A DNA stretch of 64,000 nt from Corynebacterium vitaeruminis (GTDB taxonomy: Bacteria > Actinomycetota > Actinomycetes > Mycobacteriales > Mycobacteriaceae). The stretch covers positions 32,463 to 96,462 of the forward strand of contig NZ_JVVM01000034.1 in the NCBI RefSeq assembly GCF_001054325.1, read 5' to 3'. Every line of letters begins with the position of its first letter. Position 1 is the stretch's first letter. The notes beneath the pieces were generated by a model that worked only from the letters and a program-made list of their open reading frames with translations, was not told where the DNA came from and made no database searches. This document shows, one piece after another, positions 1 to 9,415 of the stretch. The translations under genes and the position numbers were made by a program.

Positions 1-256
1 CGATGGCGAGGTCAAAGCTGGTGCCGTGCTTGCGGATATGCGCCGGCGACAGACTCACCACGACCTTTGTCTTCGGCCAGGGCAGCTGCGAGTTAGCAAC
101 CGCCGTGCGCACGCGATGCTTGGCTTCCCCGACGGCTGCATCGCCGAGCCCTCCGATGTACATTCCCGGCAGGCCACGGCCGACATCTGCTTCCACCTGC
201 ACAATTGTTCCCTCAATGCCGCTGAGGCTAACTGCGAGAGCTGTTCCGACAGTCAT
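1..256 (-). CDS. comM: ComM/YifB-family Mg-chelatase-like AAA ATPase (N-terminal part)
   Basis: This is a partial gene running off the left edge; only the first 85 residues are visible. The product starts MTVGTALAVSLSGIEGTIVQ and continues with the conserved GLPGMYIGGLGD and VSLSPAHIRKHGTSFDLAI segments of the ComM/YifB N-terminal domain, a Lon-protease-S5-like fold that precedes the Mg-chelatase-type ATPase core. ComM homologues are hexameric helicases that promote branch migration when transformed DNA is integrated. The ATG at 254-256 directly abuts the yraN stop at 257-259, so the two genes are almost certainly one transcript. The yraN-comM pair is a conserved actinobacterial arrangement, usually followed by dprA. 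The ATPase motifs lie outside the window. Confidence 0.9.
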   Translation of the reverse strand, partial: MTVGTALAVSLSGIEGTIVQVEADVGRGLPGMYIGGLGDAAVGEAKHRVRTAVANSQLPWPKTKVVVSLSPAHIRKHGTSFDLAI

Positions 257-679
257 CTAGCAGTCCCACATGGTGGTGTCGCAGATTGCGGGAATGTACG
301 TCACCACTACGACGGGAGGACTGGGCGAAGGACTGGACACGGTGACTTCTGCACAGTCGATTACTACAGCACCCAGCCAGTAGGTGGAGCTTTCCGACAG
401 CCACTGCGCCACTGCCTTGCGCAAATGACGAAGTTTGGCTGCTGTGATTGCCTCTCTGCCGTCCCCAAACTGGCTGCTTCGCGAGCTCCGCCGCGTTTTT
501 ACTTCCACAAAATGCAGCTTGCCGTCGGCGTCTTCAGCAATAAGATCGAGCTCATAGCGCCCGACGCGCTCATTGCGAGCGATGACTTCCCACCCCTGAT
601 CCTCCAGCATCTCAGCGACGAAATCCTCCCCAAACGTGCCGAGCTGCCTCGTAGTCAGTTCTTCAAAGCTCTGTGTCAT
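257..679 (-). CDS. YraN/UPF0102 family predicted nuclease
   Basis: The product is a 140-residue UPF0102 protein with a PD-(D/E)xK-like nuclease core. The visible hallmarks are GTFGEDFVAEML near the N-terminus, YELDLIAEDADGKLHFVEVKTR (the D...ExK catalytic triad) and a following arginine/serine stretch. The family's biochemical role is not settled; it is widespread and often next to comM and rnhB, as here. An in-frame start exists further upstream, but the ATG at 679 begins the family-typical MTQSFEEL and has GGGGGA about ten bases before it, so I chose it. The acidic Pro/Ser-rich C-terminus beyond residue 120 is probably not part of the fold. Confidence 0.85.
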   Translation of the reverse strand: MTQSFEELTTRQLGTFGEDFVAEMLEDQGWEVIARNERVGRYELDLIAEDADGKLHFVEVKTRRSSRSSQFGDGREAITAAKLRHLRKAVAQWLSESSTYWLGAVVIDCAEVTVSSPSPSPPVVVVTYIPAICDTTMWDC

Positions 680-770
680 GTCCGCGGTCCCCCTAGCTCC
701 CCGTTGAATTGTGCCTTGGTTGATCTTTGCCTTGGCGGTTGGGAAACACTCTTGCACAGCGAGCATGACA

Positions 771-801
771 AAGGCCTTCCGAAAGGTGCTCGGAAGGCCT
801 T
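771..801 (-). terminator. Perfect 12-bp hairpin between the DUF2469 gene and yraN
   Basis: AAGGCCTTCCGA (771-782) and TCGGAAGGCCTT (790-801) form a perfect inverted repeat around a 7-base loop. It lies downstream of the DUF2469 gene on the minus strand. Only three T residues follow in that direction, so termination may be incomplete and yraN-comM may depend partly on read-through. Confidence 0.6.
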
Positions 802-865
802 AACTGTGGATAATTTTTCGACTGTGGATAACTACTCGCAACTAGCTATAACAAACTATGACTAG

Positions 866-1168
866 CTACGGCAGTCGCAGGTCAGGCTTATCCAGTTCCT
901 CGATATTGACGTCCTTGAAAGTGATAACGCGCACGTAGCGGACAAACCGCGCCGGGCGGTGGACGTCCCACACCCAGGCATCCGACATACGCAGCTCGAA
1001 GTAGACCTCGTTTTCGCTGTTGTGCGGGATTAGCTCCACAGCGTTGGCAAGGTAGAACCTGCGCTCCGTCTCAACAACGTAGGAAAACTGGCTAACGACA
1101 TCGCGGAACTCCTTGTACAGGGATAGTTCAACGTCAGCCTCGTAGTTTTCTAGATCTTCTGCGCTCAC
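866..1168 (-). CDS. DUF2469 family protein
   Basis: The product is a 100-residue protein starting MSAEDLENYEADVELSLYKE, with the highly conserved middle VVETERRFYLANAVEL and the aromatic-rich segment MSDAWVWDVHRPARFVRYVR. This matches the actinobacterial DUF2469 family (M. tuberculosis Rv2901c type), which is nearly always next to rnhB and yraN. No function is established. It is soluble and acidic at the N-terminus, with no membrane segment. Length and conservation agree with a full gene. Confidence 0.88.
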   Translation of the reverse strand: MSAEDLENYEADVELSLYKEFRDVVSQFSYVVETERRFYLANAVELIPHNSENEVYFELRMSDAWVWDVHRPARFVRYVRVITFKDVNIEELDKPDLRLP

Positions 1169-1221
1169 GACCGCGACGGCTCCTTCGAGTGTTTACATGT
1201 TGCTCTTTTGTACATGTTGGC

Positions 1222-1911
1222 CTATTCGGGGTGCTCAAGGTACTCCGCGTGCGCCAGGCGCACATTGCGGTATGACCACCGATGCTCCGGGGTCGCGCCA
1301 TGGCGTGAAATCGCTTCCATGTGCGATGCCGTGCCGTAGCCCTTATGCCCCGCCAGACCATAGTCCGGATACTTCTCCGATAGATCAACCATAATGCGGT
1401 CACGGGTGACTTTGGCTAAGACACTCGCAGCAGCGATGCATCGGCAGGCAGAATCGCCACCAATCACGGGCAAATAGGGTGCCGTGAAGCCAGACACCTT
1501 GAGTGCGTCGGTAAGCACATAGCCAGGGCGCTGCCCCAACCCGGCCACTGCGCGTCTCATTCCGGTGACATTCGCGTCCTGGATGCCGAATTGGTCGATG
1601 TAGGACGCGGAAATCGTCGTCACGCAAAAAGAGGTCGCGAAGCGTTCGATGAGCGGAAAGAGCCGTTCGCGTGCAGCCGGCGTGAGCTTCTTAGAATCGG
1701 TGAGCTTATCGAGCTCTGCGATGGGGCGTTCAGGAAGACAGCAGGCGGCAATAACAATCGGGCCTGCACAGGCACCGCGACCAGCCTCATCGACCCCAGC
1801 CACAGGGCCAAAGCCACGCTTTGCCAGCGCGACCTCCATCGTGCGCGCTTGCTTCAATCGACGCAGTTTCGGCGCCAGGGGTGGCGCGGGCAGACTGTGC
1901 AGACTGTGCAA
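1222..1911 (-). CDS. rnhB: Ribonuclease HII
   Basis: RNase HII removes ribonucleotides misincorporated in DNA and the RNA of RNA-DNA hybrids. The catalytic motif GVDEAGRGACAGP is present, followed by LTDSKKLT, GIQDANVTGMRRAV and the C-terminal AAASVLAKVTRDR and HKGYGT blocks. The start is uncertain. An ATG at 1839 gives 205 residues but cuts off the KQART segment that aligns with family members, and it lacks a good ribosome site. A TTG at 1911, just after the lepB stop (1928), gives 229 residues and keeps the conserved part. It sits in the rplS-lepB-rnhB row typical of the genus. Confidence 0.85.
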   Translation of the reverse strand: MHSLHSLPAPPLAPKLRRLKQARTMEVALAKRGFGPVAGVDEAGRGACAGPIVIAACCLPERPIAELDKLTDSKKLTPAARERLFPLIERFATSFCVTTISASYIDQFGIQDANVTGMRRAVAGLGQRPGYVLTDALKVSGFTAPYLPVIGGDSACRCIAAASVLAKVTRDRIMVDLSEKYPDYGLAGHKGYGTASHMEAISRHGATPEHRWSYRNVRLAHAEYLEHPE

Positions 1912-1927
1912 ACTAGTTGTACTGAAT

Positions 1928-2725
1928 TTAGTTGTGTTGGATGTCCGGATCATCGACGCCACCGATGCGATTGAACGGCAGAATGATTGCCTGCACCTTG
2001 CCGACGACGTTATCCAGCGGCACAGTACCCTGCAGCTCGTCGCCCATGTGGTAGCGCGAGTCCGCGGAGTTAGTGCGGTTGTCACCCATGACCCACAGGT
2101 TCCCCTCCGGCACCGTCACAGGGCCGAAGTAAGGACCGCCGCACTGTTCGGAGCCAAGATTCTCCACCACTGGCTTGTCCGCCGGAGTTTTAATGAAATC
2201 CTGCTCTGTCATCTTGCCGTCGACCATGATTCCGGGATCCCCTGGGCGACACTGCACAGTCTGCCCGCCGGTGGCAATCACACGCTTGACCAACGCATTT
2301 TCATCCGGGGCGACAAGGCCAATCCAGGATCCAACCGTCTGCAGCGAGTTCGCCACCGGGTTAGTAGAACGCTGTGACACGTAAGTGCTGTTCCACGATT
2401 CCGGGCCATTGAAGACGACAACATCGCCAGGCTTGGGATCTGAGAATTGGTAGGAAACTTTGTCCACCCAAATGCGGTCACCGGTGCACCCGGCACAACC
2501 GTTGAGCGTCGGTTGCATCGACTCGGACGGAATCACGTAGACGCGGCCGATAAACGACTGCACACCTGCGCTAATGAGCAGGGCAATCACGATAATGATG
2601 GGAATTTCGATGTACCACGGCGTTTGCTTTTCAGGCTCCTCGTCAAGTTTTCGGAAGCCTTTCAAGTCCTCAGCACGGTCTTCTTCTTGGCCGTCAGTCT
2701 GTTCGCGCGAATCGTCGTCGGTCAT
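1928..2725 (-). CDS. lepB: Signal peptidase I
   Basis: LepB cleaves signal peptides of Sec and Tat exported proteins at the outer face of the membrane. The 265-residue product has an acidic, charged cytoplasmic N-terminus of about 40 residues, one membrane segment (IPIIIVIALLISAGVQSFIG) and the serine of PSESMQPTL as nucleophile. The general-base lysine is in NALVKRVIATGG, and the MGDNRTNSADSR block follows. This is the Ser-Lys dyad of family S26. It lies between rplS and rnhB on the same strand, with a terminator-like hairpin before it, so it may have its own promoter. It would process the secreted LAxTG proteins of this window. Confidence 0.95.
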   Translation of the reverse strand: MTDDDSREQTDGQEEDRAEDLKGFRKLDEEPEKQTPWYIEIPIIIVIALLISAGVQSFIGRVYVIPSESMQPTLNGCAGCTGDRIWVDKVSYQFSDPKPGDVVVFNGPESWNSTYVSQRSTNPVANSLQTVGSWIGLVAPDENALVKRVIATGGQTVQCRPGDPGIMVDGKMTEQDFIKTPADKPVVENLGSEQCGGPYFGPVTVPEGNLWVMGDNRTNSADSRYHMGDELQGTVPLDNVVGKVQAIILPFNRIGGVDDPDIQHN

Positions 2726-2747
2726 GGGAAAAGACTATACGCGATAG

Positions 2748-2780
2748 AAAAATCCCCACCGAGCTCAACACTCGATGAGG
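2748..2780 (-). terminator. Terminator between rplS and lepB
   Basis: On the minus strand CCTCATCGAG and CTCGGTGGGG pair over ten positions (two of them G-U) around a 7-base loop and are followed by ATTTTTC. This is a plausible intrinsic terminator or attenuator just after rplS. Confidence 0.6.
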
Positions 2781-2799
2781 ACTATCTTCCGCCAAAAGA

Positions 2800-3141
2800 T
2801 TAGCGGCGCTCCTTGATGCGTGCAGCCTTACCGCGCAGGTTGCGCAGGTAGTACAGCTTCGCACGGCGAACGTCGCCCTTGAAGACAACGCGAATCTCAT
2901 CGATGTTCGGGGAGTGCACCGGGAAGGTACGCTCAACAGCGATACCGAAGGATACCTTGCGGACGGTGAAGGTCTCGCGGACGCCACCGCCCTGGCGACG
3001 GATAACGACGCCCTTGAAGACCTGAATACGCTCAGTCTTACCCTCGACGATCTTTACGTCGACCTCGACGGTGTCACCAGCGCGGAACTCCGGGATATCG
3101 TCGCGCAGGTATGCTGCATCAACCTTGTCAAGAATGTTCAT
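2800..3141 (-). CDS. rplS: 50S ribosomal protein L19
   Basis: The 113-residue product is a standard-length L19. It shows the [16 protein letters not shown] segment, [38 protein letters not shown] and the C-terminal [21 protein letters not shown]19 sits at the 30S-50S interface. The gene starts with ATG preceded by AAGGAAT. It heads the rplS-lepB-rnhB row and is likely transcribed from a promoter in 3142-3280. In many bacteria trmD-rplS are adjacent; here they are about 6 kb apart, as in other corynebacteria. Confidence 0.97.
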   Translation of the reverse strand: MNILDKVDAAYLRDDIPEFRAGDTVEVDVKIVEGKTERIQVFKGVVIRRQGGGVRETFTVRKVSFGIAVERTFPVHSPNIDEIRVVFKGDVRRAKLYYLRNLRGKAARIKERR

Positions 3142-3280
3142 GGAAACTTATTCCTTTACTTTTTGCATAGACAGAGGACCCTGGCGGCACTTTCCCTCGG
3201 AGGGACGCTCGGCCGGTTCATGCCCGAAACAGGTAAAGCTGCCTATAAAGACAACTTGGCGATTATTACACACCCCCTGG

Positions 3281-4684
3281 TCAGAAACCAAATTCATCTA
3301 TGTTCGGAGGGTCTTCGGTGTCGGGTGAATCGGTGTCGGGTGAGTCAGTGTCGGGCGAGTCAGGGTCTTCGCCCTTGCGTGCTTCCTCGACCAATTTCTG
3401 CGATTGCTCAATCAGCTCTTGGCGATACTGGTTATATTCTTCCAGCGCTTGCGCCATTCGCAGGCCCCGCTTGTCAAAGGTGTAGCGCCCATGCCCGGCG
3501 AGCGGCCCATCTTCCATGCTCACCGTCTTTTTGCCCGTGCTTGACGACGTCCAAAGTTCCACACCATCTCGATCCCGTGCAACATTCCATAGCCCAGCCG
3601 TTTTCATGTTGTGGTGTCGGCGACAGAGGCAGTGGAGGTTAGGAGTTTCTGTTGCCCCACCCTCGGCTGGGTTTTCCTTGTTGTAGGGCTCGATATGGTC
3701 AATGTCGCAGAATTCCGCTGGGACATCGCAGCCGGGGAAGCGGCATGTCCCGTCACGGCCTTGGATGTACGCCCGCTGACTTTCGGTTGGGGTGTAGCCC
3801 TCCGCAGATTCGTCGGCAAGCAAGCGGATATGCGTAACCTTGTCAATCCACGCCTGCGTTGCCAACTGCGAGATCCACCCCACACCACCAAGCCAAGCCG
3901 TGCGCGGGCGTTCCTCGGTGGCGGGACAGTACAGGTTGAGAACGACCTTCGCCTCCGCGGTGCCACGGATGAGATGCGTTAGAGCTTCGACACGGGTACA
4001 GCCCGCCGAGGTTGAGATAGCTTGGAGAGTGGTCTTGAATTCGAGAGCGCGGGTCTTTTCCAGCTCCATGAAAACTTCCGCGAAGTTGTCGCCTTCTTCA
4101 AATCCGATGCTCTCCCCCACTATCTCGCGCTCACCGGGGGGAACTAGCGGGTCAACGTCCCCCGGAAGATTTTTCGGACGCAGCTGGGGTTCAATTTGCT
4201 CGATTACCTGTTGCAAGAACTTGTGCAGACTACGAATTCCTCGGAGAACTTCACCTTGTCTGCGAGGAATAACAAAGCGCGCAATCTGTTCCTCTACGAC
4301 CTCGCGCACCTCTGGGTTTTGCAGCGGCGCCGTTGCGCGGGCGATGGTGAGCAGATGCCGAAAAGGCAAGTGAGCACGAGCCTTGACGAAAGCCCCCAGG
4401 CGAGGCATGAGGGCTAGCTGGATGCCGACCTCCACATACTCCAACGCTTTACCGCGGGCAATCCCCAGCTCAGGTGCAATCTCAGCAATGTAGGCATCCA
4501 CATCTATTTCAAGCGACTGAGGCGCACAGCTCAAAGAAATATCCAGCTCTAAGCGATTGCGCTGAATCCCCGCTACGGCCAACGGATTAGTGGATGCCTC
4601 ATGGAAAAACTGCGGCGCTTCAGGCAGCAAAGCCGCTTCGTACACATCGGACGGTCGGTTGGCTGGACTAACTTGATTAGACAT
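3281..4684 (-). CDS. DUF222/HNH endonuclease domain protein
   Basis: The 467-residue protein has an N-terminal helical region of the DUF222 type and a C-terminal HNH nuclease motif. The HNH block is CRFPGCDVPAEFCDIDHIEP, followed by NLHCLCRRHHNMK, giving two Cys pairs for zinc and the His residues of the active site. DUF222-HNH proteins occur in many copies in actinobacterial genomes. Some are thought to be mobile or defence-related, but no function is established. The last 25 residues hold a tandem repeat of Asp-Ser-Pro-Asp-Thr units, coded at about 3300-3365, which is outside any fold. There is no operon partner; the next gene is divergent. Confidence 0.85.
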   Translation of the reverse strand: MSNQVSPANRPSDVYEAALLPEAPQFFHEASTNPLAVAGIQRNRLELDISLSCAPQSLEIDVDAYIAEIAPELGIARGKALEYVEVGIQLALMPRLGAFVKARAHLPFRHLLTIARATAPLQNPEVREVVEEQIARFVIPRRQGEVLRGIRSLHKFLQQVIEQIEPQLRPKNLPGDVDPLVPPGEREIVGESIGFEEGDNFAEVFMELEKTRALEFKTTLQAISTSAGCTRVEALTHLIRGTAEAKVVLNLYCPATEERPRTAWLGGVGWISQLATQAWIDKVTHIRLLADESAEGYTPTESQRAYIQGRDGTCRFPGCDVPAEFCDIDHIEPYNKENPAEGGATETPNLHCLCRRHHNMKTAGLWNVARDRDGVELWTSSSTGKKTVSMEDGPLAGHGRYTFDKRGLRMAQALEEYNQYRQELIEQSQKLVEEARKGEDPDSPDTDSPDTDSPDTEDPPNIDEFGF

Positions 4685-4910
4685 TGTTCCCCCAAAAGCC
4701 CCAACACCGAGAAAAGATGCTCAAGCACTTCAAGTTCTTGATACCCCTATTTTAGCACTCGCTTTCGATTGCGCAACCCTTATTTGACAACTTTTATCGC
4801 ACTTCTTTTCGACCTTATTGTTCGAGCCGAACCATGCATTACCAAGGCACACGAGCAACGTGCATCACCAACGTGCAATACCGCCCCACCTCAACTGCTA
4901 AATTGTCTCC

Positions 4911-5891
4911 ATGCAGCAGATTCCACGCTTTGACCCCTGGGTTGTTCGAGGAACAATCATCGCCCCGTGCGTACTGGCCATTGCACAGCTTCTGTGGGTA
5001 ATTGCTATTTCCGATCGACTACCGGAGCAAATAGCAACGCACTGGAGCGGCAGCGACACCCCCAACGGTTTCATGCCGCCAATTCAGAGCACATTAATCA
5101 TGGCTGTTGTCGTCATCGCATGTGCGCAAATTGGTTGGATCGGCGCTAAGACCAGCACGCCCCTAGTCGTTCGCAAACCCATTGCGATAATCAATCTCGC
5201 CCTGTGCGGCTTCTTAATCGCCTTAGAATTCGCAATCATCATCCCGCAAATCGGCACGACAAACCCTACGACCGCCCGAATTAGCTGGGTATATGCAATA
5301 GTTGGTGTGGTCATCGGCCTAGCCGCGGCCCTGCTCGTTGCGCGCCGCCTCAGGGACTACTCTTCGCTTACCGACGCCACGGTCACCGAACCTACATCGC
5401 CAGAGTTGCCACATCGAGAAGGAGACCCGACGCCCATCGATGTCAGCGTAACTATCTCCAATGGTGTCAAGGTTGCCTTCACAGTTTGGTGCGTAGCGTC
5501 TATAGCACTTGCGGTATTCCTGCCGAGCCTCGGCATCGTTTTTCTGCTGTGCACGCCGCTATTCCTCATCGCATATGAGACCGGAATGACGCTGGATACT
5601 AACCCGATGACAGATTCCATCACCGTTTTTAACGGTTGTGGACCGCTAAAGATGAAGCACCACATCGAACTTCGAACCATCAAGTACGCGAAGCCGGGGA
5701 AATACAACTGGGCCGACGGTGGCGGTATTGGCCTCCGCCTCGGCAATGACGGCCGCATCACCGTAGCGGCCAGGTCAGGCGAGGCCGTCAAGATTGAGAC
5801 CTCGGGAGCCAATTACACCATCGTCGTGGCAGATGGAACGTCTTCGACTGTCGCAGGGGAAATCAACAGCCGCATCGACGCTATGCGCTAA
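4911..5891 (+). CDS. DUF1648 domain membrane protein
   Basis: The 326-residue protein has four likely membrane segments in its first 150 residues and two more near residues 190-225. Between the first two lies LPEQIATHWSGSDTPNGF, the extracytoplasmic signature of DUF1648 (also seen in SdpI-like proteins). The C-terminal third is soluble and contains a GGGIGLRLGNDGR segment resembling PH-like bacterial domains. The function is unknown. The gene is monocistronic, divergent from the HNH gene and convergent with tex; the stop is only 27 bases from the tex stop. Confidence 0.75.
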   Translation: MQQIPRFDPWVVRGTIIAPCVLAIAQLLWVIAISDRLPEQIATHWSGSDTPNGFMPPIQSTLIMAVVVIACAQIGWIGAKTSTPLVVRKPIAIINLALCGFLIALEFAIIIPQIGTTNPTTARISWVYAIVGVVIGLAAALLVARRLRDYSSLTDATVTEPTSPELPHREGDPTPIDVSVTISNGVKVAFTVWCVASIALAVFLPSLGIVFLLCTPLFLIAYETGMTLDTNPMTDSITVFNGCGPLKMKHHIELRTIKYAKPGKYNWADGGGIGLRLGNDGRITVAARSGEAVKIETSGANYTIVVADGTSSTVAGEINSRIDAMR

Positions 5892-5918
5892 TAACGCAAT
5901 GCGCTAATAGGTCAAACG

Positions 5919-8231
5919 CTAAAAGCCCGCTCTGCGTAGCGCGTCAGCCATAGAACCGCCGGCTCCACCGCGAGCTCCACCGCGCTTCTTATTCTGAGAG
6001 CCCCGCTTTCGGCCACCTCCACGGCCTTCTTCGCGACCACCGGCACGCTTCGGCTTGGCATCCGACGTGTCGTCGTCAAGCCTGAGCGATAGACCGATGC
6101 GGTTTCGTTCGACGTCAACGTCGAGCACCTTCACCTTGACGACCTCGCCCGAGCGGACGACCTCATGTGGGTCGGAGACGAAACCGCGGGCCATGTTGGA
6201 GACGTGGACGAGACCGTCCTGGTGAACTCCGACGTCAACGAAGGCGCCGAAGGCCGCGACATTGGTGACGGTGCCCTCGAGGATCATGCCGGGCTGAAGG
6301 TCAGAGACCTTCTCCACGCCTTCCTTGAAAGTGGCGGTGACAAACTCGGGACGCGGATCGCGGCCGGGCTTGTCCAACTCGGTCAGAATGTCCTGGACTG
6401 TGGGCAAGCCGATGCCGGCGGACTCGTCGACGAAGTCTTCGGCACGCACCTTGGACAGGACGCGGGAGTTGCCGATGAGCTCCTGGACACTAACGCCGGT
6501 CGAAGCGGCGATGGCATCGACGACGCGGTAGGACTCCGGGTGCACGGCTGACGCATCGAGCGGGTTGGTGGCGCCGTGGATGCGCAGGAAGCCAGCGCAC
6601 TGCTCGAAGGCCTTAGGGCCGAGCCGCGGAACCTTCAGAAGCTCCTTGCGAGAGGTGAAGGCGCCATTTTCGTCTCGATAGGCGACGATATTGTCCGCAA
6701 CGGTCGAGGACACGCCAGCAACGCGACCGAGCAGCGGAGCGGAAGCGGTGTTGACCTCCACGCCGACAGCATTCACGGCGTCCTCCACCACAGCATCCAG
6801 GGAGTGCTCCAGTTTGGTCTGGGAAACGTCGTGCTGGTACTGGCCGACGCCGATGGACTTCGGGTCGATTTTGACGAGCTCGGCAAGCGGATCCTGCAGG
6901 CGACGGGCAATCGAGACTGCTCCGCGGAGAGAGACGTCCATGTCCGGGAACTCAGCTGCGGCCAGGGACGATGCGGAGTACACCGAAGCGCCGGCCTCAG
7001 AAACCACCACAGGGGTCGGCTTCTTTCCACCGGCCTGAGCGATGAGGTCGGCGATTTCGCGGGCCAGGGTTTCGGTCTCGCGGGAAGCGGTGCCGTTGCC
7101 GATAGCCATGAGCTCCACGCGGTGCGTGGCACAGAGAGTGGCCAGCTGTTCTTTGGCACCGGACCAGTCATTGCGCGGCTGGTGCGGGTAGACGATGGCA
7201 GTGTCGAGCACCTTGCCGGTGGAGTCGACAACGGCGCACTTCACACCATTGCGGTACCCCGGATCCAGGCCGAGCGTCGCGCGTTGGCCAGCGGGGGCAG
7301 CCAGTAGTAGGTCGCGCAGGTTACGGGCGAAGACATCCACGGCCTCGGCCTCAGCACGCTCCTTCAGTCGAGTGCGGGCATCGAGAGCAGCAGAGACCTC
7401 CAACTTGGTGCGCCAACCGAAACGAACGGCCTGGTCAATCCACTTGGAGGCACCACCGTCGGGAAGCTCGAAGGCCTCACGAATCATGTGCTCGTAGGTC
7501 TCATCTTCACCCGCATCGATGTTGAGAGTCAGGATGCCCTCGGCCTCTCCACGCAGCACGGCCAGCACGCGGTGGCTGGGCATGGTCTCCAGCGGTTCGT
7601 TGTGCTCGAAGTAGTCGCGGTACTTCGCGCCCGCAGTCTCCTTGCCCTCCACCACGGCAGCGGCGGCGGAACCGGAAGACCACACCTGCTCACGCACGGA
7701 GCCAACAAGGTCGGCGTCGGTGGCGAAGCGGTCGACCAAAATGGCACGAGCACCAGTCAGGGCGTCCTTCGCATCCTTGCCAGCTGCCTCACCGTACTTG
7801 GCGGCCAGAGCCTCTGGGGCCGCCGCGGGGTCGGCCAAGAGCTCCTCCACCAGCGGTTCGTAACCGGCCTCACGCGCAATATCGGCCTTGGTCTTGCGCT
7901 TCTTTTTGTACGGCAGGTAGAGATCTTCCAACCGTGCCTTGGTGTCGCAGGCGAGGATGGCGGCCTTGAGGTCGTCGTTAAGCTTTCCCTGCTCTTCGAT
8001 GGCGGCGAGAATCGTCTGCTTGCGCTCTTCTAGTTCGCGCAGGTAGACGACGCGTTCCTCGATGAAACGCAGCTGTGTGTCGTCGAGCCCGCCGGTTACT
8101 TCTTTGCGATAGCGGGCGATGAAAGGCACGGTGTTGCCTTCGTCGAGAAGCTTGATAGCGGCTGCGACGGCACTTTCGGCAACGTCCGCACCAGTGGCGG
8201 CGAGTTCTCGGGCAATTACTGATGAAATCAC
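5919..8231 (-). CDS. tex: Tex-family RNA-binding transcription accessory protein
   Basis: The 770-residue protein has the full Tex architecture. It has the N-terminal helical region ([17 protein letters not shown]), the YqgF/RNase-H-like domain ([19 protein letters not shown]), helix-hairpin-helix repeats ([20 protein letters not shown]) and an S1 RNA-binding domain ([20 protein letters not shown]). The C-terminus after residue 720 is Gly/Arg/Lys-rich with RGG-like repeats, probably an extra nucleic-acid-binding tail. Tex binds RNA and affects transcription and ribosome function in several bacteria. It is transcribed alone, divergent from the DUF1877-like gene at 8314. Confidence 0.95.
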   Translation of the reverse strand: MISSVIARELAATGADVAESAVAAAIKLLDEGNTVPFIARYRKEVTGGLDDTQLRFIEERVVYLRELEERKQTILAAIEEQGKLNDDLKAAILACDTKARLEDLYLPYKKKRKTKADIAREAGYEPLVEELLADPAAAPEALAAKYGEAAGKDAKDALTGARAILVDRFATDADLVGSVREQVWSSGSAAAAVVEGKETAGAKYRDYFEHNEPLETMPSHRVLAVLRGEAEGILTLNIDAGEDETYEHMIREAFELPDGGASKWIDQAVRFGWRTKLEVSAALDARTRLKERAEAEAVDVFARNLRDLLLAAPAGQRATLGLDPGYRNGVKCAVVDSTGKVLDTAIVYPHQPRNDWSGAKEQLATLCATHRVELMAIGNGTASRETETLAREIADLIAQAGGKKPTPVVVSEAGASVYSASSLAAAEFPDMDVSLRGAVSIARRLQDPLAELVKIDPKSIGVGQYQHDVSQTKLEHSLDAVVEDAVNAVGVEVNTASAPLLGRVAGVSSTVADNIVAYRDENGAFTSRKELLKVPRLGPKAFEQCAGFLRIHGATNPLDASAVHPESYRVVDAIAASTGVSVQELIGNSRVLSKVRAEDFVDESAGIGLPTVQDILTELDKPGRDPRPEFVTATFKEGVEKVSDLQPGMILEGTVTNVAAFGAFVDVGVHQDGLVHVSNMARGFVSDPHEVVRSGEVVKVKVLDVDVERNRIGLSLRLDDDTSDAKPKRAGGREEGRGGGRKRGSQNKKRGGARGGAGGSMADALRRAGF

Positions 8232-8313
8232 CCGGGCAACTTTACTATCGTGGAAGTACCAATTGGCGAACGCCCCACAGAAGGCTCGCAGTTAACACCG
8301 GAAAAGGAGCCCC

Positions 8314-8808
8314 ATGAAGCAAAAACTCTGTGCCGAATACCTGCGCATTTCCGATGAGGAGGCAGCGCGGTTAGTTGAGGTCGCAGCACCTGCGGCGACC
8401 AGCGACGGCGGCACGGCGGGGCTCGTTAACGACGGCGCGGAGAAGATTATTCTGCAGCACTTCGTCGACGTTCCGGACGAAGATGCCCTGGACATCGACA
8501 CGGACTGGGAGTCCCTGCTGCGCACCCTGACCGGCAATCCCATCGACGGCCAGGCGCTCGGCGACCCGCTGGCGGAGGCCATCCTCGGCGCCGACCGCGT
8601 CTGCCGCAAGCCGCTGTCTGCAGTCATCCGCGCCGATCGCGTCGGGGATGTGTACCAGACGCTGGCGAACATCGATCTCGCCGCCCGCATCAAGGACAAC
8701 GGTTCGCTTATCGACGAAGCCACTGCGACCAAGCGCTACCGCGAACTCGTGACCTTCTACGAGGAGACTAAAGCAGCGCGTAGCGCCGTGCTCGTGGCCA
8801 TCTCCTAA
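8314..8808 (+). CDS. Hypothetical protein, DUF1877/YfbM-like
   Basis: The 164-residue soluble, acidic protein has the pattern of the YfbM/DUF1877 family. This is an IDTDWESLLRTLTG segment, a PLAEAILGADRV block, a VGDVYQTLANID segment and a C-terminal YRELVTFYEETKAA helix. The family assignment is from pattern memory and is moderate. The function is unknown. A strong site (AAAAGGAGCCCC) precedes the ATG at 8314. Its 3' end overlaps the 3' end of the convergent PAP2 gene by 41 bases (8768-8808). Confidence 0.7.
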   Translation: MKQKLCAEYLRISDEEAARLVEVAAPAATSDGGTAGLVNDGAEKIILQHFVDVPDEDALDIDTDWESLLRTLTGNPIDGQALGDPLAEAILGADRVCRKPLSAVIRADRVGDVYQTLANIDLAARIKDNGSLIDEATATKRYRELVTFYEETKAARSAVLVAIS

Positions 8809-9415
8809 GTACGAGCAGCGCAACAACCAAGCCCACGACGCCGGCGATGAGGCCGCCGATGACATCGGTGAGCCAGTGCGCCCCAACCCACACACGAGAG
8901 AGTGCCACGGCGCCGATAAGCGCGACGATGGCCAGGTCGAGCAATTTACGGGCTGTGCGACGCAATACCGGGATGGCCAGCTGCATCGCGGCCATACCGC
9001 TGGAAGTAACTGCCGCCACATGCGCGGAAGGAAACGCTGCATCATGCAGGTTGACCAGCGAGAACTCATCCCCGGGCCGGTCGCGATCCAAAAACCACTT
9101 CATGGCATACGTAACCGCAATCGCGGACCCGAATGATGCCGGCAGCAACAGCGCCCACGCGCGGAAACGGAACCACAGGAGTGCCGCCGCAACGAGCGTG
9201 ACCGGCGCAATGTAAATCGGTCGGATAATCTCGCTCAAAGTCAGCATCAAACTATCGACGCGGCCATCCTGTGCTCCATGCAGGTCACTGACCCAGCCTG
9301 CAAACGACTGATCTACGCTCCCCGCCAGCTGCGTTTGAGTGAACCACGCCAGTGCCCCTAGGACAGCTAACCAACCAATGACGTGCCGGGGTCGCGCAAT
9401 TCGAACACGTGCCAC
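8768..9415 (-). CDS. PAP2-superfamily phosphatase
   Basis: The 215-residue membrane protein carries the three PAP2 phosphatase motifs: KWFLDRDRPGD (KxxxxxxRP), FPSAHVAA (PSGH-type) and SRVWVGAHWLTDVIGG (SRxxxxxHxxxD). Five or six membrane helices are visible. Such proteins dephosphorylate lipid phosphates such as undecaprenyl or phosphatidylglycerol phosphate; the substrate cannot be told from sequence. It starts with GTG at 9415, sharing one base with the trmD stop (TAGTG), so it is translationally coupled to trmD. Its 3' end overlaps the convergent DUF1877-like gene. Confidence 0.88.
   Translation of the reverse strand: MARVRIARPRHVIGWLAVLGALAWFTQTQLAGSVDQSFAGWVSDLHGAQDGRVDSLMLTLSEIIRPIYIAPVTLVAAALLWFRFRAWALLLPASFGSAIAVTYAMKWFLDRDRPGDEFSLVNLHDAAFPSAHVAAVTSSGMAAMQLAIPVLRRTARKLLDLAIVALIGAVALSRVWVGAHWLTDVIGGLIAGVVGLVVALLVLRRWPRARRYALL

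Noticed and set aside
26..865. 279-codon plus-strand frame across yraN and comM
   Set aside because: It is antisense to two recognisable genes and crosses a terminator hairpin.
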